Below the pieces are notes generated by a model. The model worked only from the letters and a program-made list of their open reading frames with translations, did no database searches and was not told the origin of the DNA. A stretch of 64,000 bases of DNA from assembly GCF_016741775.1 (NCBI RefSeq), contig NZ_JAERRK010000001.1:1-64000 (forward strand). The letters run 5' to 3'. This document shows, in pieces, positions 54,441 to 62,964 of the stretch. The stretch's first letter is position 1; every line of letters starts with the position of its first letter. The stretch comes from Streptomyces actinomycinicus (GTDB lineage Bacteria; Actinomycetota; Actinomycetes; Streptomycetales; Streptomycetaceae). Position numbers and translations under genes: made by a program.

Positions 54441-55754
54441 ATGGAACCTACCGAGACGGGTACACCGGGGCGGGTGGCGTCGTACCGCACGATGACGGCG
54501 TTCACCCCGGCCGACGAGGAGCGCCGGCGCGGGGTGCGGCGGATGAAGCTCACGGCTGCGGGCCTGCTGCTGTTGGTGTCCGTGATCTATGTCCTGGCGA
54601 AGACGGCCGGGCACGCTGGGGCCGGTGCCTGGACCGGCTATGTGGCGGCGGCGGCCGAGGCGGGCATGGTGGGCGCGCTCGCCGACTGGTTCGCGGTCAC
54701 GGCTCTGTTCCGGCATCCGCTCGGGCTGCCCATCCCGCACACCGCGATCATCCCGACCAAGAAGGACCAGCTGGGTGTCTCGCTGGGCGAGTTCGTGGGG
54801 GAGAACTTCCTCTCCCAGGACGTCGTGCGGCAGCGGTTGCGGGCGGTGGGGATCGGCAGCCGGCTCGGGGCCTGGCTGGCGGAGCCGGAGCACGCGGACC
54901 GGGTGACGGCGGAGCTGGCGACGGCTGTCCGGGGTGCGCTGACGGTGCTGCGGGACGCGGATGTGCAGGCGGTGGTCGGTGAGGCGGTCACCCGGCGGGC
55001 GAATGTGCAGGAGGTCGCGCCGGGCATCGGCAAGATGCTGGAGCGGATCGTCGCGGACGGCGGGCACCGGCGGGCGGTGGATCTGGTGGTGTCCCGGGCG
55101 CACGACTGGCTGGTGCTGCACCGAGACGATGTGATGGTGGCCGTGGAGGGCGGTGCGCCGGGCTGGACCCCGCGGTTCGTGGACCGGAAGGTCGGTGAGC
55201 GGGTCTACAAGGAGCTGTTGCGGTTCGTCACCGAGATGCGGGACATGCCGTCGCATCCGGCGCGCGGGGCGCTGGACCGCTTCCTGCACGATTTCGCCTC
55301 CGACCTGCAGTCCGACACGGACACACGGGCGCGGGTGGAGCGGCTGAAGGGCGAGGTGCTGGGCCGGGGCGAGGTGCAGGATCTGATCGCGTCGGCGTGG
55401 ACGGCGGTACGGTCGATGATCGTGGCGGCCGCGGAGGACGAGCGCAGTGAGCTGCGGCTGCGGGTGCGGGCCGCGTTGCTGTCGCTGGGGTCGCGGATGG
55501 CGACCGAGCCGAAGGTGCAGGAGAAGGTGGACAGCTGGGTGGAGGGTGCGGCGGTGCACGTGGTGACGACGTACCGCAAGGAGATCACCTCGCTGATCAC
55601 CGAGACCGTGGCGGGCTGGGACGCCGAGCACACCACCCGGAAGATCGAGGCGCACATCGGCCGTGACCTGCAGTTCATTCGGATCAACGGCACGGTGGTG
55701 GGTTCCCTGGCGGGTTTGCTGATCTACGTGGTGTCGCGCGGGCTGGGGGTGTGA
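54441..55754 (+). CDS. DUF445 membrane protein
   Basis: A 437-residue protein of the DUF445 (YjiN-like) family. Two N-terminal helices (LTAAGLLLLVSVIYVLAK and a GYVAAAAEAGMVGALADWFA segment) carry the family motif ADWFAVTALFRHPLGLPIPH. HTAIIPTKKDQLG and GEFVGENFLS follow. A long helical body and a C-terminal helix (GTVVGSLAGLLIYVVS) complete it. Function is unknown. ATG 54441, with GGAG close upstream, is preferred to a GTG at 54411. Confidence 0.87.
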   Translation: MEPTETGTPGRVASYRTMTAFTPADEERRRGVRRMKLTAAGLLLLVSVIYVLAKTAGHAGAGAWTGYVAAAAEAGMVGALADWFAVTALFRHPLGLPIPHTAIIPTKKDQLGVSLGEFVGENFLSQDVVRQRLRAVGIGSRLGAWLAEPEHADRVTAELATAVRGALTVLRDADVQAVVGEAVTRRANVQEVAPGIGKMLERIVADGGHRRAVDLVVSRAHDWLVLHRDDVMVAVEGGAPGWTPRFVDRKVGERVYKELLRFVTEMRDMPSHPARGALDRFLHDFASDLQSDTDTRARVERLKGEVLGRGEVQDLIASAWTAVRSMIVAAAEDERSELRLRVRAALLSLGSRMATEPKVQEKVDSWVEGAAVHVVTTYRKEITSLITETVAGWDAEHTTRKIEAHIGRDLQFIRINGTVVGSLAGLLIYVVSRGLGV

Positions 55755-55842
55755 GCGGACCACTTCGGCTGCGGGGTAGGACCGGACTACTTCCGGCAGG
55801 GCCGGGGCACCCGGTATCCGTCCTTCAAGGAGGAGGGAGCCC

Positions 55843-57384
55843 ATGAGCACTGCATCCGAAGCGTCGTCGCCGGACTCGGGCCGGACCATCACGACCGACA
55901 TCCCCGCCCGCCTCGACCGGCTGCCCTGGTCCCGCTGGCACTGGACGATCGTGATCGGTCTGGGCACGGTGTGGATCCTGGACGGTCTGGAGGTCACGGT
56001 CGTCGGCAACATCGCCGGCCGGCTGTCGGAGCCCGGCAGCGGGCTGGCGATCAGCTCGGGGCAGGTGACGGGCACCGCCGCCGCGCTGTACGTGGCGGGT
56101 GCCTGCTCGGGCGCGCTGTTCTGGGGCCGGCTGACGGACCGCTTCGGACGCAAGAACCTGTTCATGATCACGCTGGCGGTGTATCTGGCGGCGACCGCGC
56201 TGACGGCCGTCTCGTGGGAGGCGTGGTGGTTCTTCCTGTTCCGCTTCCTGACCGGTTTCGGTATCGGCGGTGAGTACGCGGCCATCAACTCCGCGATCGA
56301 CGAGCTGATCCCGGCGGACTACCGCGGCCGGGTGGACCTGCTCATCAACGGCAGCTTCTGGCTGGGTGCGGTGGGCGGCTCGCTGCTGTCGATCGTCGCG
56401 CTCGACACCGGTCTGCTGGCCGCGAACGTCGGCTGGCGTCTTACCTTCGCGCTCGGCGCCGTACTCGCCCTCGTCATCCTGCTCGTACGGCGGCACGTCC
56501 CGGAGAGTCCGCGGTGGCTGCTGATCCACGGCCGGGACCGGGAGGCGGAGGAGATCGTCTCCGGCATCGAGCGCCGGGTGGAGGCGGAGAAGGGCGAGCG
56601 GCTGGCCGAGCCCGAGGGCGAGCTGGAGATCCACCAGCGCAAGAGCGTGTCGTTCCTGGAGATCGCCCGTACGGTCTTCGGCCGCTACCGCAGGCGGGCG
56701 GTGCTCGGTTTCTCCCTCTTCATCGGGCAGGCGTTCCTGTACAACGCGATCACCTTCGGCTTCGGCGCGATCCTGACGAAGTTCTTCGATGTGCCGTCGG
56801 ACCACACCGGCTACTACTTCGCGGTGATCGCGGTCGGCAACTTCTGCGGTCCGCTGCTGCTCGGCAAGCTCTTCGACACGGTGGGCCGCAGGGTGATGAT
56901 CTCCTCGACGTACCTGCTGTCGGGTCTGCTGCTGTTCGGTACGGCGTGGCTGTTCGACCGGGGTTCGCTGAGCGCGGGCACGCTGACGGCCTGCTGGTGC
57001 GCGGTGCTGTTCTTCGCCTCGGCGGGCGCGTCGAGTGCCTACCTGACGGTCTCGGAGATCTTCCCGATGGAGACGAGGGCGATGTCCATCGCCTTCTTCT
57101 ACGCCCTCGGCACCGCGGCCGGCGGCATCAGCGGCCCGCTGCTCTTCGCCGACCTGACGGGTACGGGCCGGGTCGGTGACACGGTCCTGGCGTTCTCGAT
57201 CGGCGCGGCGCTGATGTGCGCGGCCGGACTGGTCGCGGCGGCCCTCGCGGTACGGGCCGAACGCCGTTCCCTGGAGGACATCGCCCGTCCGCTGACGGCG
57301 GTGGCCGGCCGGGCGAAGGCAGCGGCGAAGGGCACCCGCCCCGGCCCGGGCCCTTCGGCCCCGCCGGCCGCGAGCAGGCCGTGA
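55843..57384 (+). CDS. MFS metabolite:proton symporter (sugar-porter-like)
   Basis: A 513-residue 12-helix transporter. The loop 2-3 motif GRLTDRFGRKNLF, the helix-4/5 RFLTGFGIGGEYAAINSAID, the PESPRWLLIHGR segment after helix 6 and the TVGRRVMI repeat in the second half place it with SP/metabolite:H+ symporters related to SV2-type proteins. The central loop is long and charged (EGELEIHQRKS). AAGGAGGAGGGAG precedes ATG 55843. Substrate is likely an organic acid or sugar. It follows DUF445 by 88 nt. Confidence 0.88.
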   Translation: MSTASEASSPDSGRTITTDIPARLDRLPWSRWHWTIVIGLGTVWILDGLEVTVVGNIAGRLSEPGSGLAISSGQVTGTAAALYVAGACSGALFWGRLTDRFGRKNLFMITLAVYLAATALTAVSWEAWWFFLFRFLTGFGIGGEYAAINSAIDELIPADYRGRVDLLINGSFWLGAVGGSLLSIVALDTGLLAANVGWRLTFALGAVLALVILLVRRHVPESPRWLLIHGRDREAEEIVSGIERRVEAEKGERLAEPEGELEIHQRKSVSFLEIARTVFGRYRRRAVLGFSLFIGQAFLYNAITFGFGAILTKFFDVPSDHTGYYFAVIAVGNFCGPLLLGKLFDTVGRRVMISSTYLLSGLLLFGTAWLFDRGSLSAGTLTACWCAVLFFASAGASSAYLTVSEIFPMETRAMSIAFFYALGTAAGGISGPLLFADLTGTGRVGDTVLAFSIGAALMCAAGLVAAALAVRAERRSLEDIARPLTAVAGRAKAAAKGTRPGPGPSAPPAASRP

Positions 57385-57513
57385 GACCGCTCGCGCGCCT
57401 GTGACGGGTGGGCCGGCCATGCGCCCGCGGCGGGTGAGCCGGTGACGCGCCGGCCCCTGGCCGGCCCCGGCCGCCCCACCCGCCTCGGCAGGAACCTGTG
57501 ACGGGTGACCCGG

Positions 57514-57966
57514 TCACGCGCCTGTGGTGGACCCCGGCCGGACGATCATCAGGACGGTCACGGCGGCCCACAACAGGTTGAACAGCCCGGTGGCCATCGC
57601 GAGACGCGCGGTCAGTGCGGCCGTACCGCCGCCCTCTACGAAGGTGCCCTGGACCGGGAGGACCAGCGCGGCGAGGACGAGGGCGGCGAGAGCGGTCAGC
57701 GCTATGGACGTGACCAGCCAGGCGCTGCCGAGGACACCCATCTCGCTCGCGGTGGCGAACCCGAAGACCGGGACGACGACACCGGCGACGGCGTAGACCC
57801 GGCAGATCCGGTGCAGGAGCCGGAGTGTCCCGGCGGCGTCCGTGTCACCGTCGTCCGAGGCCAGGGCCCGGCGGGCGGCGGGCGGGAACATGCTGGCGGC
57901 GACGGCGACGGGCCCGACGGCGAGGACCGCGGCGATGACGTGGACGGCGAGGAGGAACTTGGTCAC
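57514..57966 (-). CDS. four-helix integral membrane protein (DUF2269-like)
   Basis: A 150-residue protein with four hydrophobic helices and little else. The first helix has the FLLAVHVIAAVLAVGPVAVA pattern with an early His seen in DUF2269-type and related putative haem or quinone-linked membrane proteins; RLLHRICRVYAVAG follows. GTG 57966 is the start. It diverges from the GlxA-type regulator over a repeat-rich gap. Confidence 0.7.
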   Translation of the reverse strand: MTKFLLAVHVIAAVLAVGPVAVAASMFPPAARRALASDDGDTDAAGTLRLLHRICRVYAVAGVVVPVFGFATASEMGVLGSAWLVTSIALTALAALVLAALVLPVQGTFVEGGGTAALTARLAMATGLFNLLWAAVTVLMIVRPGSTTGA

Positions 57967-58120
57967 GGAAGGACGGTAGGGGCAGGGACGGCCACCCAGA
58001 AGTGGCGAGACTGCCAGCGATCAACGGATTCCCGCCAACGGCCACGGCCACGGCCACGGCCGACGGCTCACCGCTCACAGTTCGCTCCAGCTGTGCGGAC
58101 CGACGACCGGTCACAGTCGA

Positions 58121-58176
58121 TCGGCGGTCGGCGGTCGGCGGTCGGCGGTCGGCGGTCGGCGGTCGGCGGTCGGCGG
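58121..58176. repeat. eight tandem copies of TCGGCGG
   Basis: A perfect heptamer array (8 x 7 bp) lies in the 274-nt gap between the membrane-protein gene and the AraC-type regulator gene. Slightly upstream (about 58039-58065) a hexamer ACGGCC is repeated four to five times. Both are likely to vary in copy number by slippage. The rest of this gap holds no gene. Confidence 0.9.
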
Positions 58177-58240
58177 CCGAAGTCGAGCGCCGCGGGGCCG
58201 GACGATTGGCGACAAGCGACCGTACGACTAGGTTCCTGCC

Positions 58241-59191
58241 ATGCACACCGTGGCCGTACTGGCGCTGGACGGCGTCGTGCCGTTCGACCTCTCCGCCCCG
58301 ATCGACACCTTCGGCTGGGCACGGCTGCCCGACGGCCGGGAGCCGTACCGGGTGCGGGTGTGCTCGGTACGGGGTGAGGTGAGCGCGGGCGCGTTCACGG
58401 TGCGGGCGCCGTACGGCCTCGAGGCGCTGGCGGAGGCGGACACGATCATCCTGCCGGGGGTCGCGGACCCGACCGCGCCCCTGCCGCCGGGAGTCGCGGA
58501 GGCGCTGCGCGCGGCGGCGGCGAGCGGCACGCGCATCGCGTCGATCTGTGTGGGCGCGTTCCTCTTCGCGGCGACGGGACTGCTGGACGGCCTGCGCGTG
58601 ACGACCCACTGGATCGCGGCCGCGGACCTGGCCGAGCGCCACCCCGGGGTGACGGTCGACCCGAACGTCCTGTACGTCGACAACGGCCAGTTCCTGACCT
58701 CGGCGGGTGCCGCCGCGGCCCTGGACATGTGCCTGCACATGATCCGCAAGGACTTCGGCTCGGCGGTGGCCGCGCATGCGGCCCGGATGTCGGTGATGCC
58801 GCTGGAACGGGAGGGCGGGCAGGCCCAGTTCATCGTCCACGACCTGCCCCCGGCCCCGGCCGGCACCACCCTGGAGCCCCTGCTGGTCTGGCTGGAGGCC
58901 CACAGCGACCGGGACCTCACGCTGGACGAGATCGCGGCACGGGCGGGCATGAGTACGCGCACCCTCAACCGCCGCTTCCGGGAGCAGACCGGTACGACAC
59001 CGCTCCAGTGGCTGCACCGGGCGCGGGTGCGGCGGGCGCAGCACCTGCTGGAGACCACCACGTACCCGGTGGAACGCATCGCCGCACAGACGGGTTTCGG
59101 CTCACCTACGGCCTTCCGGGACCGCTTCCGAAGGGTGGTGGGCACGAGCCCCCAGGCGTACCGGAGGGCGTTCCAGGCGGGGGTGTCGTAG
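58241..59191 (+). CDS. GlxA/FtrA-type regulator: DJ-1/PfpI domain plus AraC HTH
   Basis: A 316-residue transcription factor. Residues 1-170 form a DJ-1/PfpI-like amidotransferase fold, with the nucleophile-elbow Cys in ASICVGAFLFAATG and the TTHW motif. Residues 210-310 form the AraC double helix-turn-helix (LTLDEIAARAGMSTRTLNRR and VERIAAQTGFGSPTAFRDRF). Such proteins often control amine, quaternary-ammonium or reactive-species metabolism. The ATG is at 58241. A 17-bp tandem repeat begins inside its last codons. Confidence 0.9.
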   Translation: MHTVAVLALDGVVPFDLSAPIDTFGWARLPDGREPYRVRVCSVRGEVSAGAFTVRAPYGLEALAEADTIILPGVADPTAPLPPGVAEALRAAAASGTRIASICVGAFLFAATGLLDGLRVTTHWIAAADLAERHPGVTVDPNVLYVDNGQFLTSAGAAAALDMCLHMIRKDFGSAVAAHAARMSVMPLEREGGQAQFIVHDLPPAPAGTTLEPLLVWLEAHSDRDLTLDEIAARAGMSTRTLNRRFREQTGTTPLQWLHRARVRRAQHLLETTTYPVERIAAQTGFGSPTAFRDRFRRVVGTSPQAYRRAFQAGVS

Positions 59192-59285
59192 GGCCGGGGG
59201 TGTCGTAGGGCCGGGGGTGTCGTAGGGCCGCGGGTGTCGTAGGGCCGCGGGTGTCGTAGGGCCGCGGGTGTCGTACGGGCGGGGG
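59184..59285. repeat. 17-bp tandem repeat, six copies
   Basis: Units beginning TGTCGTAGGGCCG start at 59184, 59201, 59218, 59235, 59252 and 59269, exactly 17 nt apart. The first overlaps the final Ser codon and stop of the regulator gene, so the array arose by copying the gene's own end. The remaining gap to 59474 is G-rich and holds a 27-bp direct duplication (about 59442-59495) reaching into the next gene's stop region. Confidence 0.88.
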
Positions 59286-59474
59286 AGCGTGGGGGCGCGG
59301 GCCTCGTGAGGGGCGGGGGCGTGGGGCGCGGGTCTCCTCGTGAGGGCGGGGGCGTGTAAAGGCCGGGGCGGGCTGGAGGGGCCTCGGCGCTGACGACGGC
59401 CGGCGCCGACTGTGGCCCCCGCCCTTACCTCGCGGTCGGCGGGCCGGCTCAGGCCTTGCGGCCGGCGGGCCGGC

Positions 59475-59777
59475 TCAGGCCTTGCGGTCGGCGACGGCCC
59501 AGCTGGCCAGCGCCACGGCACCGGCCACGCCGAGCACGGACGGCCAGGCGCCGACCTTCTTGGACAGCGGATGGGATCCGGCGAACGCGGCCACGTACGC
59601 GGCGGTCAGCGCACCCGCGGCCTTCCCCCCGGCCTGCTTGCGCCACTGCTGTGCCGCCGCGGCCCCCGCCGCGGCCAGCACGACCCCGCCGAGCTGCCGC
59701 TTCTTGGTCCACCGGGCGACGCCGTACCCACCGACGAGCCCGGCACCGGCGACGACCGCGCTGGGAACCCTGGCCAT
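59475..59777 (-). CDS. small Ala/Gly-rich membrane protein
   Basis: A 100-residue protein of unknown function. ATG 59777 has GAGGAGG at a good distance; codons upstream are not membrane-like. It has a Gly/Ala-rich hydrophobic start (PSAVVAGAGLVGGYGVARW), a second hydrophobic stretch (LGGVVLAAAGAAAAQQW) and two more towards the C-terminus. The stop region shares a 27-bp duplication with the adjacent intergenic DNA. Confidence 0.68.
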   Translation of the reverse strand: MARVPSAVVAGAGLVGGYGVARWTKKRQLGGVVLAAAGAAAAQQWRKQAGGKAAGALTAAYVAAFAGSHPLSKKVGAWPSVLGVAGAVALASWAVADRKA

Positions 59778-59889
59778 GACTGCCTCCTCGTGTCCCGTAC
59801 GACTCCCGTACGACGCCTGCCTCAAGGCCGGCGTTACGACCCTCGATTCCTTTCTCGAGACTAGCGCGCGGGACGACGCTCCAAGTGAA

Positions 59890-59930
59890 CCTGAGTCGAG
59901 GCTTGTCAAGTTCCGGCGGGCAGTTATATG
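59890..59930 (+). promoter_or_regulatory. HAIR-like HspR site overlapping a promoter
   Basis: CCTGAGT-N7-TGTCAAG at 59890-59910 matches the HspR operator CTTGAGT-N7-ACTCAAG at 11 of 14 fixed positions. It overlaps a TTGTCA box (59903-59908) that is 16 nt from TATATG (59925-59930), together a good promoter for the hsp20 remnant downstream. Confidence 0.55.
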
Positions 59931-59980
59931 AGAAGCCGTAGGGCATCGCTCCCAGCGTCTGAGGAAAGGAGTGGCCTGTG

Positions 59981-60363
59981 ATGCTCATGCGCACGGACCC
60001 GTTCCGTGAATTCGACCGACTCGCGCAGCAGGTGTTCGGCACGAACGCCGCCCGTCCGTCCGCGATGCCGATGGACGCCTACCGGTCCGGGGACGCTTTC
60101 CTCGTCCACTTCGACCTGCCCGGCACCGACCCCGAGACGATCGAGCTGGACGTCGAGCGCAACATCCTCAACGTCCGCGCCGAGCGGCGCAGCCCCGCTC
60201 CCGAGGACGCGGAGATGCTCGTCGCCGAGCGGCCCGCGGGCACGTTCACCCGTCAGCTGTTCCTGGCGAGACGCTCGACACGGACCGCATCGACGCCTCG
60301 TACGAGGCCGGCGCCGCCCAGACCGTGTGCCGGAAAGGGTGCGCGGCCGCTCGCGACGCGTGA
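59981..60363 (+). pseudogene. hsp20 small heat-shock protein, frameshifted and truncated
   Basis: ATG 59981 with AAAGGAG opens a clear Hsp20 (RTDPFREFDRLAQQVFG; AFLVHFDLPGTDPETIELDV; NILNVRAERRS; AGTFTRQLFL). At about 60263-60268 one base is missing: the next frame continues correctly as GETLDTDRIDASYEAG, then loses the expected VLTLTIPVAE core strand and GxL/IxI tail and stops at TGA 60361. In the original frame translation runs on into unrelated sequence. The alpha-crystallin domain is thus incomplete and the gene is judged broken, unless the missing base is a sequencing error, which would not restore the lost C-terminus. Confidence 0.75.
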
Positions 60364-60600
60364 CAACCACGTGCCCCACATGCCAGGGCCGGCAGGCGGG
60401 GCACCAAAGCGCACGGCAGGCCCACGGAGGGCATGCGGCCCAAGAGGCCGACGCGGTCCAGGCGGCCGATGCAACCCGACCGGCCCATGCTCCCCCAAGC
60501 GGCCCATGCAGCCCAAACAACCTATGCGGCCCAAGCGGCCCATGCCGCACATTGGCCGAACTCCCGCCCATGCCCGCCGTATTACGGGGTACCGGGCTTC
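60364..60600. repeat. degenerate CGGCCCATG/CGGCCCAAG short repeats
   Basis: The stretch between the hsp20 remnant and the DUF2267 gene is built of variants of GCGGCCCAAGCGGCCCATGC in 12- to 15-bp steps, densest at 60425-60545. It is open in more than one frame, but the product (MRPKRPMQPKQPM-like) is simple repeat. It is taken as noncoding expansion. Confidence 0.6.
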
Positions 60601-60637
60601 CGGTGCCCCGAAGCGTCCCGGAAGAGGAGCCAGCACG

Positions 60638-61117
60638 ATGACCGTGACGACCCCGCAGCCCAGAACCACCATCTCCACCCCCTCCCTGCGCCCGCGCGTC
60701 AGGGAGGAGCCGGAGGCCGCCGACTGGCTGAAGCTGACCGAGGCAGTGCGTGACGCGGGCCGATACCCGACGAGGGCGGAGGCGGAACGCGTCACCCGCA
60801 TCGTCCTGTCGGCCCTCGGCGGCCACGTCACCGGCGACGAACGCGTGGCCCTGGCCCAGGCCCTCCCCCGGGAGGCGGGCCGCGTCATCGCCTCCCAGAT
60901 CCCCGCGACCCACCCGCTGACGGCCCGCGAGTTCGTGGAGTCGGTGGCCACCCGCATAGAGGGCTCGACCCCCGCGACGGCCCGCTGGGACGTCAGCTCG
61001 GTCCTGAGCGTCCTGTCGACCTACGTCGGCGAGCCGCTGACCTCCCGCGTGCTGGCGCAACTCCCTCCGGGGTATGCGCTGCTGTTCGGGCGGGCGGATT
61101 TGGCGGCGCACCACTAA
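60638..61117 (+). CDS. DUF2267 protein
   Basis: A 159-residue soluble protein. From about residue 27 it shows the DUF2267 pattern WLKLTEAVRDAGRYPTRAEA, VTRIVLSALGGHVTGDERVA and ALAQALPREAGRVIASQI. A second half (FVESVATRIEGSTPATARWD followed by VSSVLSVLSTYVGEPL) suggests a duplicated helical unit. ATG 60638 has GAGGAG upstream. DUF2267 genes often accompany Hsp20 and other stress proteins in actinobacteria, which fits the broken hsp20 next door. Confidence 0.83.
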   Translation: MTVTTPQPRTTISTPSLRPRVREEPEAADWLKLTEAVRDAGRYPTRAEAERVTRIVLSALGGHVTGDERVALAQALPREAGRVIASQIPATHPLTAREFVESVATRIEGSTPATARWDVSSVLSVLSTYVGEPLTSRVLAQLPPGYALLFGRADLAAHH

Positions 61118-61181
61118 GCAGGGGCGCCGTGTGCCGGGCAGCGGCTCGGAGATTCCTGGCCAGGCTAGGCAGCGTCCGAAC

Positions 61182-61646
61182 GTGGTGAAGCACGTCGGTG
61201 AGGGAACGTCGGCCACGCTGGTGCTGGAGTGGAGGCTCGAGCGTCTCCGGCTTGAAGTCCACGGCAGGAGCCCGGCACTGCCCTCGGCCCAGACGCGCAG
61301 GTGCGAGGAGGAGTGCGGCCGAGGGCTTCACTTGATCGCGGCCCTTGCAGTGGTCTGGGGCGTAGTGCCGACGGCCGTCGGCAAGGCGATGTGGTGCGAG
61401 GTGTCGGTCGACTCCGGGAAGGACTGCCGGCGCATCGAGCGTGCGGTCGCCGTTCTGGAGTGGTCCCAGGCGAAGGCCTGGACTGTAGCGTGGGCGGGAC
61501 GTAGTGGCGCTGCGGCACTAGACGAGTCAGTAGTCGAATTGATTGCTGGCCTGCTCTACTGGACCGCTGCCCCGGGCCAGGATCCAGACGATGTCCTCGA
61601 CCGTGTTCAGATGCACTACGAGGCGGAGCTGGGAGGGGCGGCCTAA
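61182..61646 (+). pseudogene. remnant of an anti-sigma-factor-type ATPase fused to another fragment
   Basis: From VVKHVGEGTSATLVLEW (N-box Asn-x-x-x-His) through LRLEVHGRSPALP and EECGRGLHLIAALAVVWGVV to GKAMWCEV the frame encodes the C-terminal half of an RsbW-like HATPase common in Streptomyces. The N-terminal half before the N-box is missing and no convincing start codon or ribosome site exists. After about residue 70 of this fragment the sequence switches to a different type (ELIAGLLYWTAAPGQDPDDV, DRVQMHYEAE), seen at the end of small Streptomyces hypotheticals. It overlaps the convergent regulator gene by 4 nt. Confidence 0.6.
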
Positions 61647-62653
61647 GCGGTACGGTATGGATTGCGCCTTTGCGCAGCGCTCAGCAGCAGGGCTTCAACG
61701 TTGCCTGGGGCGCCGGACCTGAGGAGTTCCAGCGCGGTGCGCAGCACTTCGCGGTCGGGCTTGTCCCGTCCATAGATGTGGAGAAGGTCCCTGACGAGAT
61801 CCTCCTGGCCTTCCTGGGCCAGCAGGACGACCAGCAAGGCTGTCTCTGCCGGGCTGTAGGCATCCGCCGTATGCCGCAGGAGCGCCAGCACCTCATCCGC
61901 TTGCCGGCCGTCGTCGCGCAGAGCTTCCGCTCGCCTCGCGACGTTCCGGGCGGCCGCCGTATCAAGTTCAGTCCGCTGCCGGTACCCCGCCCGACGGGGT
62001 ACCGGCAGCGGAGCGGCGGCCGGAGCGTGAGGCGAATGGACTGGTGAGCCGGCTTCGAGGAGGCTGACCCGTTCCCGCAGCGAGGCGGCTTTTCGCTGCA
62101 GCACTGTGTACTTCCGCTGGAGGGAACGCAGGCTGTCGGCCTTCAGTGAGGCGTGCTGGCGCAGCGTGTCACGTTCCGCGCGCAGCTCCTCGTTCGCGCT
62201 CCTGAGCTGCTCATTCTCGTCACGAAGCGCGCGCAGTTCTCTGGAAGCCGACTCCAGGTCTGCGCTCAGGTGCGTGGTGATCGCACCGTTCTGCTCGGCC
62301 GTCGCCTCCGCGTGCAACTGGCACAAGTCGTCCAGGGTTACGCCGACCTCGATGCCCCTCTGCGCGGCGTCGGCGCTCGCCTCCTCGAAGAGGATCTCCA
62401 CCGATCTTCGCTGGGGCAGCGCCTTTCCGCTGAGCGCCCTAGAAAGTGCGCTTTCACTCATTTTGAGCCGGTTGGCGACCTCGCCCTGGGTCGGGCTGTG
62501 TGTAGGTGCGTCGGCGCTCTTCGGCGTGATGAGCAGGAGAGGGCAAAGGCCCTGAAGGACGGAGGCGAGTTCACGCCTTGCTGGTGAAAGGTCACTGTCG
62601 ATGGACTTCTTCGCCCATGCGTATGGAGGGCGACTGTTCCTGCTGTACGGCAC
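61643..62653 (-). CDS. HTH regulator with long coiled coil
   Basis: A 336-residue protein. GTG 62653 is chosen because GGGGAGG lies at ideal distance; the frame is open further upstream only from a TTG. Residues about 55-82 (TQGEVANRLKMSESALSRAL) are an XRE-like helix-turn-helix. Residues about 130-205 are a heptad-rich coiled coil (LESASRELRALRDENEQL, ELRAERDTLRQHASLK). The C-terminal 100 residues are helical and TPR-like (LALLRHTADAYSPAETALLV). Streptomyces mobile and defence regions often carry such proteins. It diverges from the HNH gene over an AT-richer promoter region full of repeated half-sites. Confidence 0.72.
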   Translation of the reverse strand: MPYSRNSRPPYAWAKKSIDSDLSPARRELASVLQGLCPLLLITPKSADAPTHSPTQGEVANRLKMSESALSRALSGKALPQRRSVEILFEEASADAAQRGIEVGVTLDDLCQLHAEATAEQNGAITTHLSADLESASRELRALRDENEQLRSANEELRAERDTLRQHASLKADSLRSLQRKYTVLQRKAASLRERVSLLEAGSPVHSPHAPAAAPLPVPRRAGYRQRTELDTAAARNVARRAEALRDDGRQADEVLALLRHTADAYSPAETALLVVLLAQEGQEDLVRDLLHIYGRDKPDREVLRTALELLRSGAPGNVEALLLSAAQRRNPYRTA

Positions 62654-62675
62654 GCTCTTGAGACCTCCCCGTTCT

Positions 62676-62788
62676 CCAGCAAGTTGGCTTACCAGCAAGC
62701 CCGTTGCTGGGTTCCTGGCTCATTCTGCCGTAGTGGTGACGGAGTTGCGCTTGCTTTTGACGAGCAAGGCTTGCTTTGTGTCGGCAAG
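62676..62788. promoter_or_regulatory. cluster of GCAAG/CTTGC operators in a divergent promoter
   Basis: Copies of GCAAG or CTTGC occur at 62679, 62695, 62750, 62764, 62770 and 62784. They build a perfect CCAGCAA-N5-TTGCTGG repeat (62692-62710) and a palindrome AGCAAG-G-CTTGCT (62763-62775). They lie just upstream of the coiled-coil HTH gene and before the HNH gene, in DNA of clearly lower GC than the rest of the window (through about 62950). The HTH protein is the likely binder. Confidence 0.65.
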
Positions 62789-62964
62789 TGTTCAAAGGGG
62801 ATTGAATCTCGGCATCTGTCGTGTTCACTGGACGTCATACCGCTCTTGAGGCGGGGGGTGGTCGCGAGGCGAACGCTTGTGCAGGAACGGCAGTTCTTGT
62901 GCTGTTATGCAGCAGCTCGCGCTTTAAGGCCAGATTCACGTAATTGCCATATGGGAGGGAACGG

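Noticed and set aside
59978..61117. A single 379-residue Hsp20-DUF2267 fusion protein
   Set aside because: The linking segment is out of frame with Hsp20 after a one-base loss and then simple repeat; DUF2267 has its own start codon and ribosome site.
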